Source of the DNA: an uncultured bacterium
GTDB taxonomy: Bacteria > Bacteroidota > Bacteroidia > Bacteroidales > UBA932
Direction: 5' to 3'
Assembly (NCBI GenBank): GCA_949300025.1
Contig: CASGCS010000024.1
Coordinates: 22,716-86,715 of the forward strand
DNA: 64,000 nt
Shown: positions 18,422-26,886 of the stretch, piece after piece
Numbering within the stretch: position 1 is the stretch's first letter
How the letters are laid out: the number at the start of each line of letters is the position of its first letter
The notes under the pieces: model-generated
The model's input: only the letters and a program-made list of their open reading frames with translations
Databases searched by the model: none
What the model was told of the DNA's origin: nothing
Program-made: the position numbers and the translations under genes

Positions 18422-19147
18422 TCAAAGAATCTGAAATTTCAGGCCGAAAGAGAGGCGCAGGTAATCCTTGGGAGAGAGATACCTGTTAGTAAATGCGCTT
18501 ATTACATACAAATCGCAGGAACTTATCTCATAAAACGCTGTAATTGATCTTGCAAAAAACCTTTTCTGGTGAGGGATTTCAAAGGTAATCCGTTCTCCTA
18601 TGAACAGATGCGTCCGTATACGTGTGGAAAAACCGTAATATCCGCTCGGGTACCGGCTCGGCTCGCGCGTCCAGAAATTGTTGTCAAGCACGGTGTTGAA
18701 ATAGAGGCCGCACGAGAAGGGTTCGAATGAAAAACTGTCGTTGAGCCGTATGCTCCATGGAATATAGTTCTGTTTGAGAGTCAAAGTCGCCTTTGCATTG
18801 TCTGAATTGTATTTAGGGATTATTCCTATGAAAATGTCTGTCTCCCACTGCCTGCGCCTGCCATAGTCCCATCCTGCTCCGAAAGAGATGAGCCCCATGT
18901 CGCCGTACATCTGGATTTTGGAATATGAAGGCACGCTGTTGCGGTAGCGCCGCACACGTCTGTCGTATCTTTCAGAACGCTTTATTTTTGACTTCTTCTC
19001 AGACAGATGCATGGTTATACTGTCATGTGCGAGTTCAACAAGCATATCGCAAGGCATGCTCCGGCAGTGTCTACCCTCTCCGCAGCAGACAAGCGGAAAA
19101 AGCATCAGAACGAAAAAAAGAATATATTCAGAATTCGACAGCTTCAT
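18422..19147 (-). CDS. Exported protein, probable outer-membrane beta-barrel
   Basis: The ATG at 19147 opens a signal peptide (SEYILFFVLMLFPLVCCGEG); the frame is open further upstream to 19231 but that would put 28 residues before the signal. The mature part has a basic stretch (SEKKSKIKRSERYDRRVRR) and then alternating strands rich in Tyr, Phe and Arg (GLISFGAGWDYGRRRQWETD, SCGLYFNTVLDNNFW, YLRLSFGLKFQIL at the very end), as in outer-membrane barrels. No family recognised. The start lies inside the 3' end of the phosphoesterase gene (20-base overlap), so expression is coupled to it. Confidence 0.7.
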   Translation of the reverse strand: MKLSNSEYILFFVLMLFPLVCCGEGRHCRSMPCDMLVELAHDSITMHLSEKKSKIKRSERYDRRVRRYRNSVPSYSKIQMYGDMGLISFGAGWDYGRRRQWETDIFIGIIPKYNSDNAKATLTLKQNYIPWSIRLNDSFSFEPFSCGLYFNTVLDNNFWTREPSRYPSGYYGFSTRIRTHLFIGERITFEIPHQKRFFARSITAFYEISSCDLYVISAFTNRYLSPKDYLRLSFGLKFQIL

Positions 19148-19940
19148 ATTCGTAGCCTTTTTCGCTGACAGTAAACAGCAGATAAACGCGTTTTTTAATA
19201 TTGGGACACTGGTAACGGTAATAATGGACACCGTTAGAGAGAGACTCCTCCGCCGTCAGAGCATGGGTGTGCCCGAAAATATAAAACTGCAAACCGGGAA
19301 AAAGAGTGGTGTAATATTCGAATACCTTCTCTACATTGTTGTTGAAGACATCGCTTCCCGGAGCGGCATGCATGATAAAGGCAGTTCTCTTGACATTGTC
19401 AGGCATGTTGTCAAGCTGGAACTGCATGAAATTGAAATCCGGTACAGGTTCTGAGTAGTCATATTCAAGTGCATTCGTATTCAGGCAGACGAATCTCATG
19501 TCTGCGGCAGTAAAGAAGAAATTTGTCTGGCCGTAAATTTCCCTGAAAGCATCCTTTCCCGTACCCAGACAGTCGTGGTTTCCTATCGTGCAGACATACG
19601 GGACCTTCAACCTGTTCAGAATGTCTCTCATAAGCATGAATTCATCTGTAAGCCCGAAATCGGCCTGGTCTCCGCAGTGTATTACAAAGTCTATGTCATT
19701 TCTCGCGTTTATGGCCTTCACTGCATCTTCCGTCTCGTCGTACCAGCGTTGTGTATCGCTGATTACCGCAAAAGTGAAACTGCTTTTCCCCTCCAGCGAA
19801 GCCTCTATCCTGACAATATTCTTCTTGTTTATATCCCTTTCCCCGCTTATCACAGTGTCGTACGGGTGTACTTCTATCATACTGCACGAGCAGAGCAGGC
19901 AGAAAAACAGCAGGACGGTCTGAATGGTTGTCACTCTCAT
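19128..19940 (-). CDS. Calcineurin-like metallophosphoesterase lipoprotein
   Basis: A 270-residue exported protein with a lipobox (LLCSCS) after a short signal. The metallophosphoesterase motifs appear in order: VISDTQRWYDE (metal Asp, with Gln in the usual His place), VIHCGDQADFG, TIGNHDCLG, MHAAPGSD, and FGHTHAL. Such proteins hydrolyse phosphate mono- or diesters outside the cytoplasm; the substrate is unknown. It leads an operon with the outer-membrane-like protein, rmuC and the phosphatase. Confidence 0.88.
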   Translation of the reverse strand: MRVTTIQTVLLFFCLLCSCSMIEVHPYDTVISGERDINKKNIVRIEASLEGKSSFTFAVISDTQRWYDETEDAVKAINARNDIDFVIHCGDQADFGLTDEFMLMRDILNRLKVPYVCTIGNHDCLGTGKDAFREIYGQTNFFFTAADMRFVCLNTNALEYDYSEPVPDFNFMQFQLDNMPDNVKRTAFIMHAAPGSDVFNNNVEKVFEYYTTLFPGLQFYIFGHTHALTAEESLSNGVHYYRYQCPNIKKRVYLLFTVSEKGYEYEAVEF

Positions 19941-20026
19941 AAAGGATTTTCACGAAGATTTTTCTGAATAGATAACGCCGCCACCTCCCTATATGTTCAA
20001 TCAGGAAGGAATATTTCACGCATTAT

Positions 20027-20056
20027 TTGCACACTTGATGCTTTTGACTATCTTTG
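20027..20056 (+). promoter_or_regulatory. Bacteroidetes-type promoter for the marR-hdr operon
   Basis: TTG at 20027-20029 (in a TTTG), 19 bases, then TATCTTTG at 20049-20056. Transcription should start near 20063, about 30 bases before marR. An imperfect inverted repeat, CTTTTGACTA at 20041-20050 and TAGTAAAAG at 20070-20078, spans the -7 and start and could be the MarR operator; the repeat has one unmatched base, so the operator idea is weak. Confidence 0.7.
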
Positions 20057-20093
20057 CAGACTGAAAAATTAGTAAAAGGTATTACCATAATAT

Positions 20094-20552
20094 ATGATAC
20101 TGAATAAGCAATTGGGAGTTTTTCTGAATTTTGTCCACAACAGGTTCAAGAAATATATGACGGCATTTTTTCAGGAAGGCGGTTGCAATATAACTCCGGA
20201 GCAGTTTCTGCTGCTCGACGCACTCTGGGACATGGGTGTAATGTCGCAACAGAAGATTGCCGACACAATGCTCAAAGACAAGAACTCAGTTGTAAAGCTT
20301 GTCGACGGCCTGGAGAAAAGAGGTCTTGTAAGAAGAATAGCGGACAGCGAAGACAGAAGGCAGAATCTCATTGAGATAACACCAAAGGCAATGGCCATGA
20401 AAGAGAAGGTGACCGAACTGGCCATAAATTCAGTAGACCTCATAACCAAGGATATTTCAAAGGATGATTTGCATATTTTCATTAACGTGCTCTCCAAAAT
20501 GGCGGAGAACATGAACGAAAAGGTCAATCTGTTAAAAATCTGTGAAAAATAG
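20094..20552 (+). CDS. MarR-family transcriptional regulator
   Basis: A 152-residue winged-helix regulator. The recognition region is visible as GVMSQQKIADTMLKDKNSVVKLVDGLEKRGLVRRIADSEDRR, in parts: MSQQKIADTM, NSVVKLVDGLE, and the wing DSEDRRQNLIEIT. It is the first gene of the hdr-like operon, with one base between its stop and the next start, so it probably senses a redox or small-molecule signal and controls its own operon, as MarR proteins often do. The ligand is unknown. Confidence 0.93.
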   Translation: MILNKQLGVFLNFVHNRFKKYMTAFFQEGGCNITPEQFLLLDALWDMGVMSQQKIADTMLKDKNSVVKLVDGLEKRGLVRRIADSEDRRQNLIEITPKAMAMKEKVTELAINSVDLITKDISKDDLHIFINVLSKMAENMNEKVNLLKICEK

Positions 20553-20553
20553 T

Positions 20554-21249
20554 ATGGGAAAGTTATACGATAGACTTTTGCAGGATTACCGCATAAAAGA
20601 GGGGTTGAAGGCCTGCATAAATTGCGGAACATGCACGGCAATCTGTCCGGCAGCCGAATTTTACAAATACGACCCCAGGAAAATAGTGGATACCGTACAG
20701 TCGCAAAACGACGAGGAGATAGAAAAGCTGCTCAAAAGCGAAACGATATGGTATTGCGGCGAGTGTATGTCATGCATGACACGCTGCCCGAGGAAAAACG
20801 CTCCCGGCATGGTTATCATGGCCCTGCGCAGCCTCTCCATAGAGATGGGCTATTTTGTGGAATCAGAAAAGGGAAGGCAGCAATATGCCATAAACAAAGT
20901 AATGTGCAGCAATATTCTCAAGTACGGATATTGCGTATACCCCAGAACCTTTACCTCCAAAATGCATCCTGAAGCGGGAAAGATATGGGAATGGGAAGAG
21001 AAAAATTTCGACGATGTCTACGGCCGGCTGGGAGCCAATCTCGACGGTGAAGGTTGCGGTGCGCTCAGAAAAATCCCGCAGGAAGATCTGGATGAACTCA
21101 AGCGTATATTCGACATTACGGGTGCGACCCGCAGAAATGAAATAATAAACGAACTCTCCATGAAAAAGGCTAAGGAGATGGGCCTTGACGAAGAGGAGTA
21201 TTTTACAAAGGTTTTTGAGCAGACAGAGAAAGACCATCTTAACAGATAA
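20554..21249 (+). CDS. HdrC-like 4Fe-4S dicluster protein
   Basis: A soluble electron carrier of about 231 residues with two [4Fe-4S] motifs: CX2CX2CX3C at Cys21, 24, 27 and 31 (CINCGTCTAICPA) and CGECMSCMTRCPR around residues 66-77. This is the layout of heterodisulfide reductase subunit C and succinate-dehydrogenase-like iron-sulfur proteins. The remainder (about 100-231) is helical, unlike methanogen HdrC, which is shorter. I start at ATG 20554, one base after marR; an in-frame GTG at 20542 lies inside marR. It should pass electrons to the HdrB-like protein encoded next. Confidence 0.9.
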   Translation: MGKLYDRLLQDYRIKEGLKACINCGTCTAICPAAEFYKYDPRKIVDTVQSQNDEEIEKLLKSETIWYCGECMSCMTRCPRKNAPGMVIMALRSLSIEMGYFVESEKGRQQYAINKVMCSNILKYGYCVYPRTFTSKMHPEAGKIWEWEEKNFDDVYGRLGANLDGEGCGALRKIPQEDLDELKRIFDITGATRRNEIINELSMKKAKEMGLDEEEYFTKVFEQTEKDHLNR

Positions 21250-21254
21250 ATCTC

Positions 21255-22322
21255 ATGATATACGAAGGAAAACAGAAAATCTGGTCTGAATACCAGAAAG
21301 ATATACCCGACGATCACTATTTTTACGTAAGAAGTTGCATAAGGCAGAGTTTTTTCCCGGCATCAGAAAAAGTATTTCTTGATATTGCCAGAAACAAACT
21401 TGGCAAGGACTTTTTTGAGACCGAGCACCATACCACATGCGGAGGCATTGCCTACCATTCCGATGCAATTCCCCAGGAGACATCCATGACAATCATCGCC
21501 CGTCAGTTTGCCCTGATGCACAAATACGGTTACCAGAACTATGTGTGCTCATGCATAACTTCGTTCGGGCTTTATACCGAAACACTTGAGACATGGAGGG
21601 AGTTTCCCGAACTCGAGGCCAGGATAAAGGAAAACCTATGGAAATCCTGCAAGTTGGAATTTGCAAAGCCAAAATATCTGGCCCACGCAAGCGACCTTAT
21701 ATATAAATTCAGGAATCAGATAGCCTCGCAGGCAAAATTCAAGCTTATTGAGAAGAAGACAGGGCGTCCGCTGAGAGTGGTAGAACACATAGGGTGCCAT
21801 TATGCCAAGATGTTCCCCTCAAAGGGGTTTGGCGGCGCCGAATATCCGTATGTGCTCGCCGGCATGATTGAAGCATGGGGAGGCGAAGTCATAGACTACC
21901 CCGAAAGAAGGCACTGCTGCGGATTCGGATTCAGACAGTATCTTGTAAAGAGCAACAGGGGCTACTCCCTCTCAAACACCCACAAGAAATTCGAATCCAT
22001 GGAACCCTACAAACCCGACATGATTATAACAAACTGTCCGGGCTGCCCTTATTTCCTTGACAGGTGGCAATATGTCATCTCCGAAATAGAGGGAAAGACC
22101 TATGGAGAGAACGGACACGGCATACCGGTCTTCACTTATGAAGAGGTTGCAGGCCTTGTACTAGGGTACGATCCGTGGGATCTGGGGCTTCAGGTACATC
22201 AGGTAAGTGTGGAGCCGCTTCTTGACAAAATGGGCGTTCCATACGACCCGCAAATGAAATATAAAGGAAAAAACAACAAGGATATAGGACGGCCGGAGCT
22301 TCCCACATGCGCCTGCCTCTAA
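21255..22322 (+). CDS. HdrB-like CCG-domain protein
   Basis: Homologue of heterodisulfide reductase subunit B, the subunit that reduces a disulfide at noncubane [4Fe-4S] clusters. The C-terminal CCG motif is complete: C in GCHYAKMFPSKG, CC in RRHCCGFGF, and CPGC in TNCPGCPYFL. The N-terminal motif is degraded: Cys28, then Thr61-Cys62 where a CC pair is expected, then Cys98-X-Cys100 where CXXC is expected. The protein therefore likely holds one typical noncubane cluster and one altered site. 355 residues, somewhat longer than methanogen HdrB (about 300). The substrate is not known; methanogen CoM/CoB are not expected here. Confidence 0.88.
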   Translation: MIYEGKQKIWSEYQKDIPDDHYFYVRSCIRQSFFPASEKVFLDIARNKLGKDFFETEHHTTCGGIAYHSDAIPQETSMTIIARQFALMHKYGYQNYVCSCITSFGLYTETLETWREFPELEARIKENLWKSCKLEFAKPKYLAHASDLIYKFRNQIASQAKFKLIEKKTGRPLRVVEHIGCHYAKMFPSKGFGGAEYPYVLAGMIEAWGGEVIDYPERRHCCGFGFRQYLVKSNRGYSLSNTHKKFESMEPYKPDMIITNCPGCPYFLDRWQYVISEIEGKTYGENGHGIPVFTYEEVAGLVLGYDPWDLGLQVHQVSVEPLLDKMGVPYDPQMKYKGKNNKDIGRPELPTCACL

Positions 22323-22337
22323 CAGAAAATTCACTAT

Positions 22338-23357
22338 ATGAACAAAAACGTAATGGTTATAGGCGGAGGCCCGTGCGGGCTGGAAGCCTCGGCACAACTC
22401 CATAAGATGGGATACAACGTTATCCTTATCGAAAAAGAAAAACAACTCGGCGGACACCTTGCCAAATGGGACAGACTCTTTCCGGAAGGGATACCGGCCA
22501 GGGAGGTGCTCGACACTCTCATAGAGAGGATAAACGGAGTCAAATGCTTTACCGAAACCGAAGTCGTCTCCATAAACCTTCTCGACAAGGAGTACAACGT
22601 AATCCTTTCAAACGGCATTACCGTACTTTCCAAAGCGGTGCTCATGACCAGCGGATTTGACCTTTTCCCTGCGGAAAAGAAAGAGGAATACGGTTACGGC
22701 ATATACGACAGGGTCATAACCAATGCAGACCTTGAAAACTATTTCGCATCGAAAAACGATGCAAGGATTGTGGAAAATCCCAAAAGGATAGGGTTCGTGC
22801 ATTGCGTAGGCTCCAGAGATGAAAAGGCCGGGAACCGGCATTGCTCCAAGGTCTGCTGCGCCACGGCTGTAAAGCAGGCCTGCGAGATAAAGGAGCTTTT
22901 CCCCGATGCGGAAGTCTTCTGCTTCTATATGGATTTGAGAATGTTCGGCAGGGGATATGAAGACATGTACCTCAAGGCCCAAAGAGATTACGGAATAAGG
23001 TTTATCCGCGGCCGTGTATCAGAAGTTTCCGAGACTCTCGACCGGCAGGTGGTTGTCAAGGCGGAAGATACGCTAAGCGGAAAGCCCCTGAAGGTTACCC
23101 TCGATTTGCTTGTGCTGATGGCCGGGATGCAGAATTCGCAGGCCGGAATCAAGGTCGGAAACAAGATTGGGATGAGAAGGTCTGAAGACGGATTCTTTAC
23201 CACAAAGGGCTCTATCCTTTCACTGCAGGAGTGCGACAAGGCCGGAATTTTCTATGCCGGAGCCTGCACAGGGCCGAAGACGCTCCCCGACACCCTGAAT
23301 GAAGCCAGGGCCGCGGCAATATCTGTTCACAACTATTTCTACAATACGGAAATTTAA
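22338..23357 (+). CDS. HdrA-like FAD-binding core protein
   Basis: A 339-residue flavoprotein. The FAD-binding Rossmann fingerprint is at the N-terminus (VMVIGGGPCGLEAS) and a second glycine-rich region near VLMTSGFDLFP. A Cys-rich HdrA signature, HCVGSRDEKAGNRHCSKVCCA, lies around residues 155-175. In methanogens HdrA is about 650 residues with two added ferredoxin domains, and it does flavin-based bifurcation; here the ferredoxin domains are missing. The neighbouring separate ferredoxin-type proteins could supply them. It starts 15 bases after the HdrB-like gene and ends 1 base before the next ORF. Confidence 0.88.
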   Translation: MNKNVMVIGGGPCGLEASAQLHKMGYNVILIEKEKQLGGHLAKWDRLFPEGIPAREVLDTLIERINGVKCFTETEVVSINLLDKEYNVILSNGITVLSKAVLMTSGFDLFPAEKKEEYGYGIYDRVITNADLENYFASKNDARIVENPKRIGFVHCVGSRDEKAGNRHCSKVCCATAVKQACEIKELFPDAEVFCFYMDLRMFGRGYEDMYLKAQRDYGIRFIRGRVSEVSETLDRQVVVKAEDTLSGKPLKVTLDLLVLMAGMQNSQAGIKVGNKIGMRRSEDGFFTTKGSILSLQECDKAGIFYAGACTGPKTLPDTLNEARAAAISVHNYFYNTEI

Positions 23358-23358
23358 G

Positions 23359-23688
23359 ATGGATTTCGGTTTCTCATTATCTCCAAGTTCCAGAATAGAT
23401 CTGGACCTGTTCGACAGGGAAAAGTTCAGACAGTTGACAGAACTGGAACCCGATGTGCTCAAGTGTATGGCGTGCGGTTCGTGCACGGCGACATGCACGG
23501 CCGGGAAGTTTGCAAAAAACAGCCTGCGGAGCGCCATCCTCTACCTGCAGAACGGGCAAAGTGCGCAGGCGCTCGAATATCTGAAGCCATGTATGCTCTG
23601 CGGCAAATGTTTCATGGTCTGTCCGCGCGGAATAAATACGCGGCATCTGATACTGTCAATCCTTAAAATATACGGTGACGCAAAATGA
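23359..23688 (+). CDS. Small HdrC-like 4Fe-4S dicluster protein
   Basis: About 109 residues with two cluster motifs, CMACGSCTATCTAGK and CMLCGKCFMVCPRG. The first has Thr where Pro normally follows the fourth Cys. A second HdrC-type carrier in the operon, much shorter than the first. Start taken as ATG 23359, one base after the HdrA-like stop; a longer in-frame start at 23299 would overlap that gene by 59 bases and adds a non-conserved stretch. Its last four bases overlap the next gene. Confidence 0.87.
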   Translation: MDFGFSLSPSSRIDLDLFDREKFRQLTELEPDVLKCMACGSCTATCTAGKFAKNSLRSAILYLQNGQSAQALEYLKPCMLCGKCFMVCPRGINTRHLILSILKIYGDAK

Positions 23689-25493
23689 AAGAGAGAATTA
23701 TAGGAGGGTACGACAATTTTGTCATACCGTTTATGATAGGAATAATATTCCTTCTCACCTATCTGCTGATAGGTCTGATAAGAATACTTAAACATATCCC
23801 CGGGCAAGACAGGAAAAAACTGCTGCTTTCATTTGTCAATCCCAAGATTCTTGCAAAGGACATAAGAGACATAATACGCGACTGTCTGTTGCATGTAAAG
23901 ATTTTCAAGAGGAACATCCTTCTGGGCTATATGCATGCCAGCATAGCGTTCGGATGGTTCATGCTTATAGTAATCGGGCACATTGAGGTTGCGCTATTCG
24001 TGCCTCAGAGAAACGGTTCGCTCTATTATCCTGTGTTTTACAGGTTTTTTGTTTCTGAACAGAACTATACACTCAAGGGAGCCTTTTTCTTCTTCCTCAT
24101 GGATTTCTTCCTCCTGGTGGTACTTAGCGGAGTAGGGCTTGCGATGTACAAGAGAATCCGCTCGATTGCCCTCGGCATGAGGCGGACCACCAAACCATGC
24201 TTCGCAGACCGCGTGGCTCTCTACTGCCTCTGGTCCATATTTCCGTTGAGGCTGCTCGCCGAAGGATTTACGGCAGGCATAAGCGGAGGAAGCTTTCTTA
24301 CCAAGCCGGTAAACATGCTCTTTGCAAACTTTTTCGGCAATGATCTCAACATATATCCTACATGGTGGGCATACTCAATAGCGCTCGGTCTCTTCTTCCT
24401 CGCAATGCCTTTCAGCAGATACATGCACATACCTACCGAGGTCCTGCTCATAGTAATGCGCAACGCCGGCCTTAAGGTCACGCGTCCGCGCAAAGGGTTT
24501 GCCGAGGCCGAGATATACTCCTGCTCAAGCTGCGGAATATGTCTGGATGCCTGCCCCATGAATGTCCAGAAAAAGAATCTGAAGTATTCGTCGGTCTACT
24601 TCATAAGGTTTCTGCGCCGTCACAACACCAAAAAGATAAATGAAATTGCAGACAAGTGCCTGATGTGCGGGAAGTGCGTGGCGCTCTGTCCTGTAGGGGT
24701 TGAATCATGCAATATAAAGATGGCCCAGAGAGGAACCGTGACGGAAAAGCTCCCGTATGACTACTCGTATCTGGAGAAAATGGAATCTCCTGTAATGGCA
24801 TCTCAGGACAAGGTGCTCTACTTTGCAGGCTGCATGACCCATCTGGAACCGGCAATCATAAAGTCGATGAAGAAGATTTTCGAGGCAGCCGGAGAGAATT
24901 ACTACTTTGCAGACAGCGACGGTGGGCTCTGCTGCGGAAGACCGCTTATGCTTGCCGGCAAAAAGGAGGCGGCCGGCCAGCTCATAAAGAAAAATACCGA
25001 ACTCTTCCTTGCCTCGGGATGCAAGACCATTGTTCTCTCCTGCCCTATCTGCCTGCGTGTATTCAGGGATGAGTACAGACTGCCGGGAATCAAACTGCTG
25101 CATCATACCCAATATATAAACTCTCTCATAAGGAGCGGCAGGATAAGCGTGGCAAAGGATGAGACCTCTTATGTATACCACGACCCGTGCGAATTGGGCA
25201 GGGGATGCAGGATATACAGCGAACCCAGAAATGTGGTAATGGCTCTGGGGGAACTCAGGCACGCCGCCAAGGAGAGGAAAGAGAGCATCTGCTGCGGAGG
25301 CAGTGTAGGCAGCCTTACTCTCAACTTTGAAGACAGGGCGAAAATCACCCAGGAATCTCTCAAGACACTGACAGCGGAGCACCCCGACAGGATTGTCACC
25401 GCATGCCCTCTCTGTCTGAAGACATTCGCAGACCAGAGCAAGAGCACACCCGTATGCGATATTGCCCAGGCAGTAGCGGAGAAGATGGTGTAA
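23685..25493 (+). CDS. Membrane cytochrome-b-like / CCG-domain iron-sulfur oxidoreductase (Etf:menaquinone oxidoreductase- or HmeD-like)
   Basis: A 602-residue fusion. Residues about 1-260 hold about five or six hydrophobic helices of NarI/DsrM type with His residues that could bind b-heme (GYMHASIAFGWF, VIGHIEVAL, RYMHIPTEVLL). Two [4Fe-4S] motifs follow, starting at Cys280 (CSSCGICLDACPM) and Cys325 (CLMCGKCVALCPVG). Two complete CCG motifs end the chain: C/CC/CPIC (AGCMTHLE, LCCGRPL, SCPICLRVF) and C/CC/CPLC (DPCELGRG, ICCGGSVG, ACPLCLKTF). This domain order matches membrane Etf:(mena)quinone oxidoreductases (EMO) of syntrophs and also HmeCD/DsrMK-like proteins. It would exchange electrons with menaquinone. 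Which partner donates them is inferred, not shown. Confidence 0.85.
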   Translation: MKERIIGGYDNFVIPFMIGIIFLLTYLLIGLIRILKHIPGQDRKKLLLSFVNPKILAKDIRDIIRDCLLHVKIFKRNILLGYMHASIAFGWFMLIVIGHIEVALFVPQRNGSLYYPVFYRFFVSEQNYTLKGAFFFFLMDFFLLVVLSGVGLAMYKRIRSIALGMRRTTKPCFADRVALYCLWSIFPLRLLAEGFTAGISGGSFLTKPVNMLFANFFGNDLNIYPTWWAYSIALGLFFLAMPFSRYMHIPTEVLLIVMRNAGLKVTRPRKGFAEAEIYSCSSCGICLDACPMNVQKKNLKYSSVYFIRFLRRHNTKKINEIADKCLMCGKCVALCPVGVESCNIKMAQRGTVTEKLPYDYSYLEKMESPVMASQDKVLYFAGCMTHLEPAIIKSMKKIFEAAGENYYFADSDGGLCCGRPLMLAGKKEAAGQLIKKNTELFLASGCKTIVLSCPICLRVFRDEYRLPGIKLLHHTQYINSLIRSGRISVAKDETSYVYHDPCELGRGCRIYSEPRNVVMALGELRHAAKERKESICCGGSVGSLTLNFEDRAKITQESLKTLTAEHPDRIVTACPLCLKTFADQSKSTPVCDIAQAVAEKMV

Positions 25494-25511
25494 TTTTATA
25501 TGCAAGATACT

Positions 25512-25541
25512 TTGCAGAAAAAGTATAATGTTTTACTTTTG
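25512..25541 (+). promoter_or_regulatory. Bacteroidetes-type promoter for cysteate synthase
   Basis: TTG at 25512-25514 in TTTGCAG, 19 bases, then TACTTTTG at 25534-25541. It lies in the 68-base gap after the hdr operon and would give a leader of roughly 14 bases before ATG 25562, so this gene is separately controlled. Confidence 0.7.
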
Positions 25542-25561
25542 CATGTTTGTTTTTTAATTAT

Positions 25562-26860
25562 ATGTGTATGATGTTCAGACCTACGGGCTATAAATTGCTT
25601 ACCGTTGCCACAGGCAGGATTTTTCCGGATACGGGATGGGTTCTCAATGACCCCCAGTGCAGCGTACCTTCGCTGGTGAGAGCTGTATATGACAAGAAAC
25701 AGATAGATTTCAAAGAGGAAAGTTACGGCTTTTACAAGTTTGCAGACTGGCTGCCCGTAAACACGATTCTGAAAAATTCATCTGCACCGGTAACATACAG
25801 GAGCGAAAAACTGGCCGGGTATCTGGGTCTGGAGAATCTTTACATCACGTTTTCGGGATACTGGCCCGAAAAGGGAGCTCAGATGAGCACCTGTTCGTTC
25901 AAGGAGACCGAAGCCTATTCTGTCTGCGCAAGACTGCCGCTGGACAACAGAAAGATTCTGGTACTTGCCTCTGCAGGAAATACGGCAAGGGCCTTTGCCC
26001 AGGTTTGCTCAGACAACAATATCCCCCTCGTGATAGCCATACCATACGAGAATATAGGTGCAATGTGGTTCAAAAAACCTCTGAACGACTGCGTCAAGAT
26101 AATAAGCACCCCTGCCAAGACCGACTATTTCGATGCGATACAATTAGCCGCAAAAGTCTGTAAATCAGATGAATTTATAGAAGAAGGCGGTGCAAAGAAC
26201 ATTGCCAGAAGAGACGGCATGGGCACTACGGTCCTCTCCGCAGTGCAGAAAATCGGCCGGATTCCAGACTTCTACTTCCAGGCCATTGGCAGCGGAACGG
26301 GAACGATTGCAGCATGGGAGGCAAACCTCAGGCTTATAGAGGACGGAAGGTTCGGAAACAATCTCATGAAGCTAATACCTTCGCAAAACGTGCCGTTCAC
26401 ACCGATGTATGATGCATGGCAGGCAGGAAGCAATGAACTTCTTCCTTGCGACCAGGACAAGGCCAGAATACAGGCCCTGGAGATAGTTGCAAAGGTTCTC
26501 TCTAACAGAAAGCCGCCCTATTCGCTTGCAGGCGGGCTCTATGACGCCCTCAAGGCAACAGACGGCGATGTTGAAATTGCAACCAATGCAGAGTTGCAGA
26601 ATGCCTGCGAACTCTTCAGGGAATTGGAAGGAAACGACATCCACCATGCGGCGGGTGTGGCGGTAAGCAGCCTTGTAAAGGCAGTCGAAAAGGGAACCGT
26701 CAAAAAAGATTCCCTTGTCATGCTCAACATCACGGGCGGAGGCGAACAACTCTTCAAAAAAGAGAACAAATGTGTCCAGATGGAGCCCAATCTCATAATA
26801 TCCGATACCGAAGAGGCTGAAGTCATAATTGGAAAGGTACTCAGGCTGTTTGGAAAATAA
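25562..26860 (+). CDS. Cysteate synthase (threonine-synthase-like PLP enzyme)
   Basis: A fold-type II PLP enzyme of about 432 residues. It opens YKLLTVATGRIFPDTGWVLNDP and has the PLP Lys in CSFKETEAYSVCAR and a phosphate-loop-like SAGNTARAFA, which is the profile of cysteate synthases (O-phosphoserine plus sulfite to L-cysteate), first described in methanogen coenzyme M synthesis. The closing IGSGTG and NITGGGEQLFKKE segments bind the cofactor. In Bacteroidales cysteate is a precursor of sulfonolipids (capnine-type), so this is the likely role here; threonine synthase is the main alternative. Start at ATG 25562; an in-frame TTG at 25547 lies next to the promoter. Confidence 0.82.
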   Translation: MCMMFRPTGYKLLTVATGRIFPDTGWVLNDPQCSVPSLVRAVYDKKQIDFKEESYGFYKFADWLPVNTILKNSSAPVTYRSEKLAGYLGLENLYITFSGYWPEKGAQMSTCSFKETEAYSVCARLPLDNRKILVLASAGNTARAFAQVCSDNNIPLVIAIPYENIGAMWFKKPLNDCVKIISTPAKTDYFDAIQLAAKVCKSDEFIEEGGAKNIARRDGMGTTVLSAVQKIGRIPDFYFQAIGSGTGTIAAWEANLRLIEDGRFGNNLMKLIPSQNVPFTPMYDAWQAGSNELLPCDQDKARIQALEIVAKVLSNRKPPYSLAGGLYDALKATDGDVEIATNAELQNACELFRELEGNDIHHAAGVAVSSLVKAVEKGTVKKDSLVMLNITGGGEQLFKKENKCVQMEPNLIISDTEEAEVIIGKVLRLFGK

Positions 26861-26886
26861 TCCGGGCGGAGTGCATAACGCGTCTG

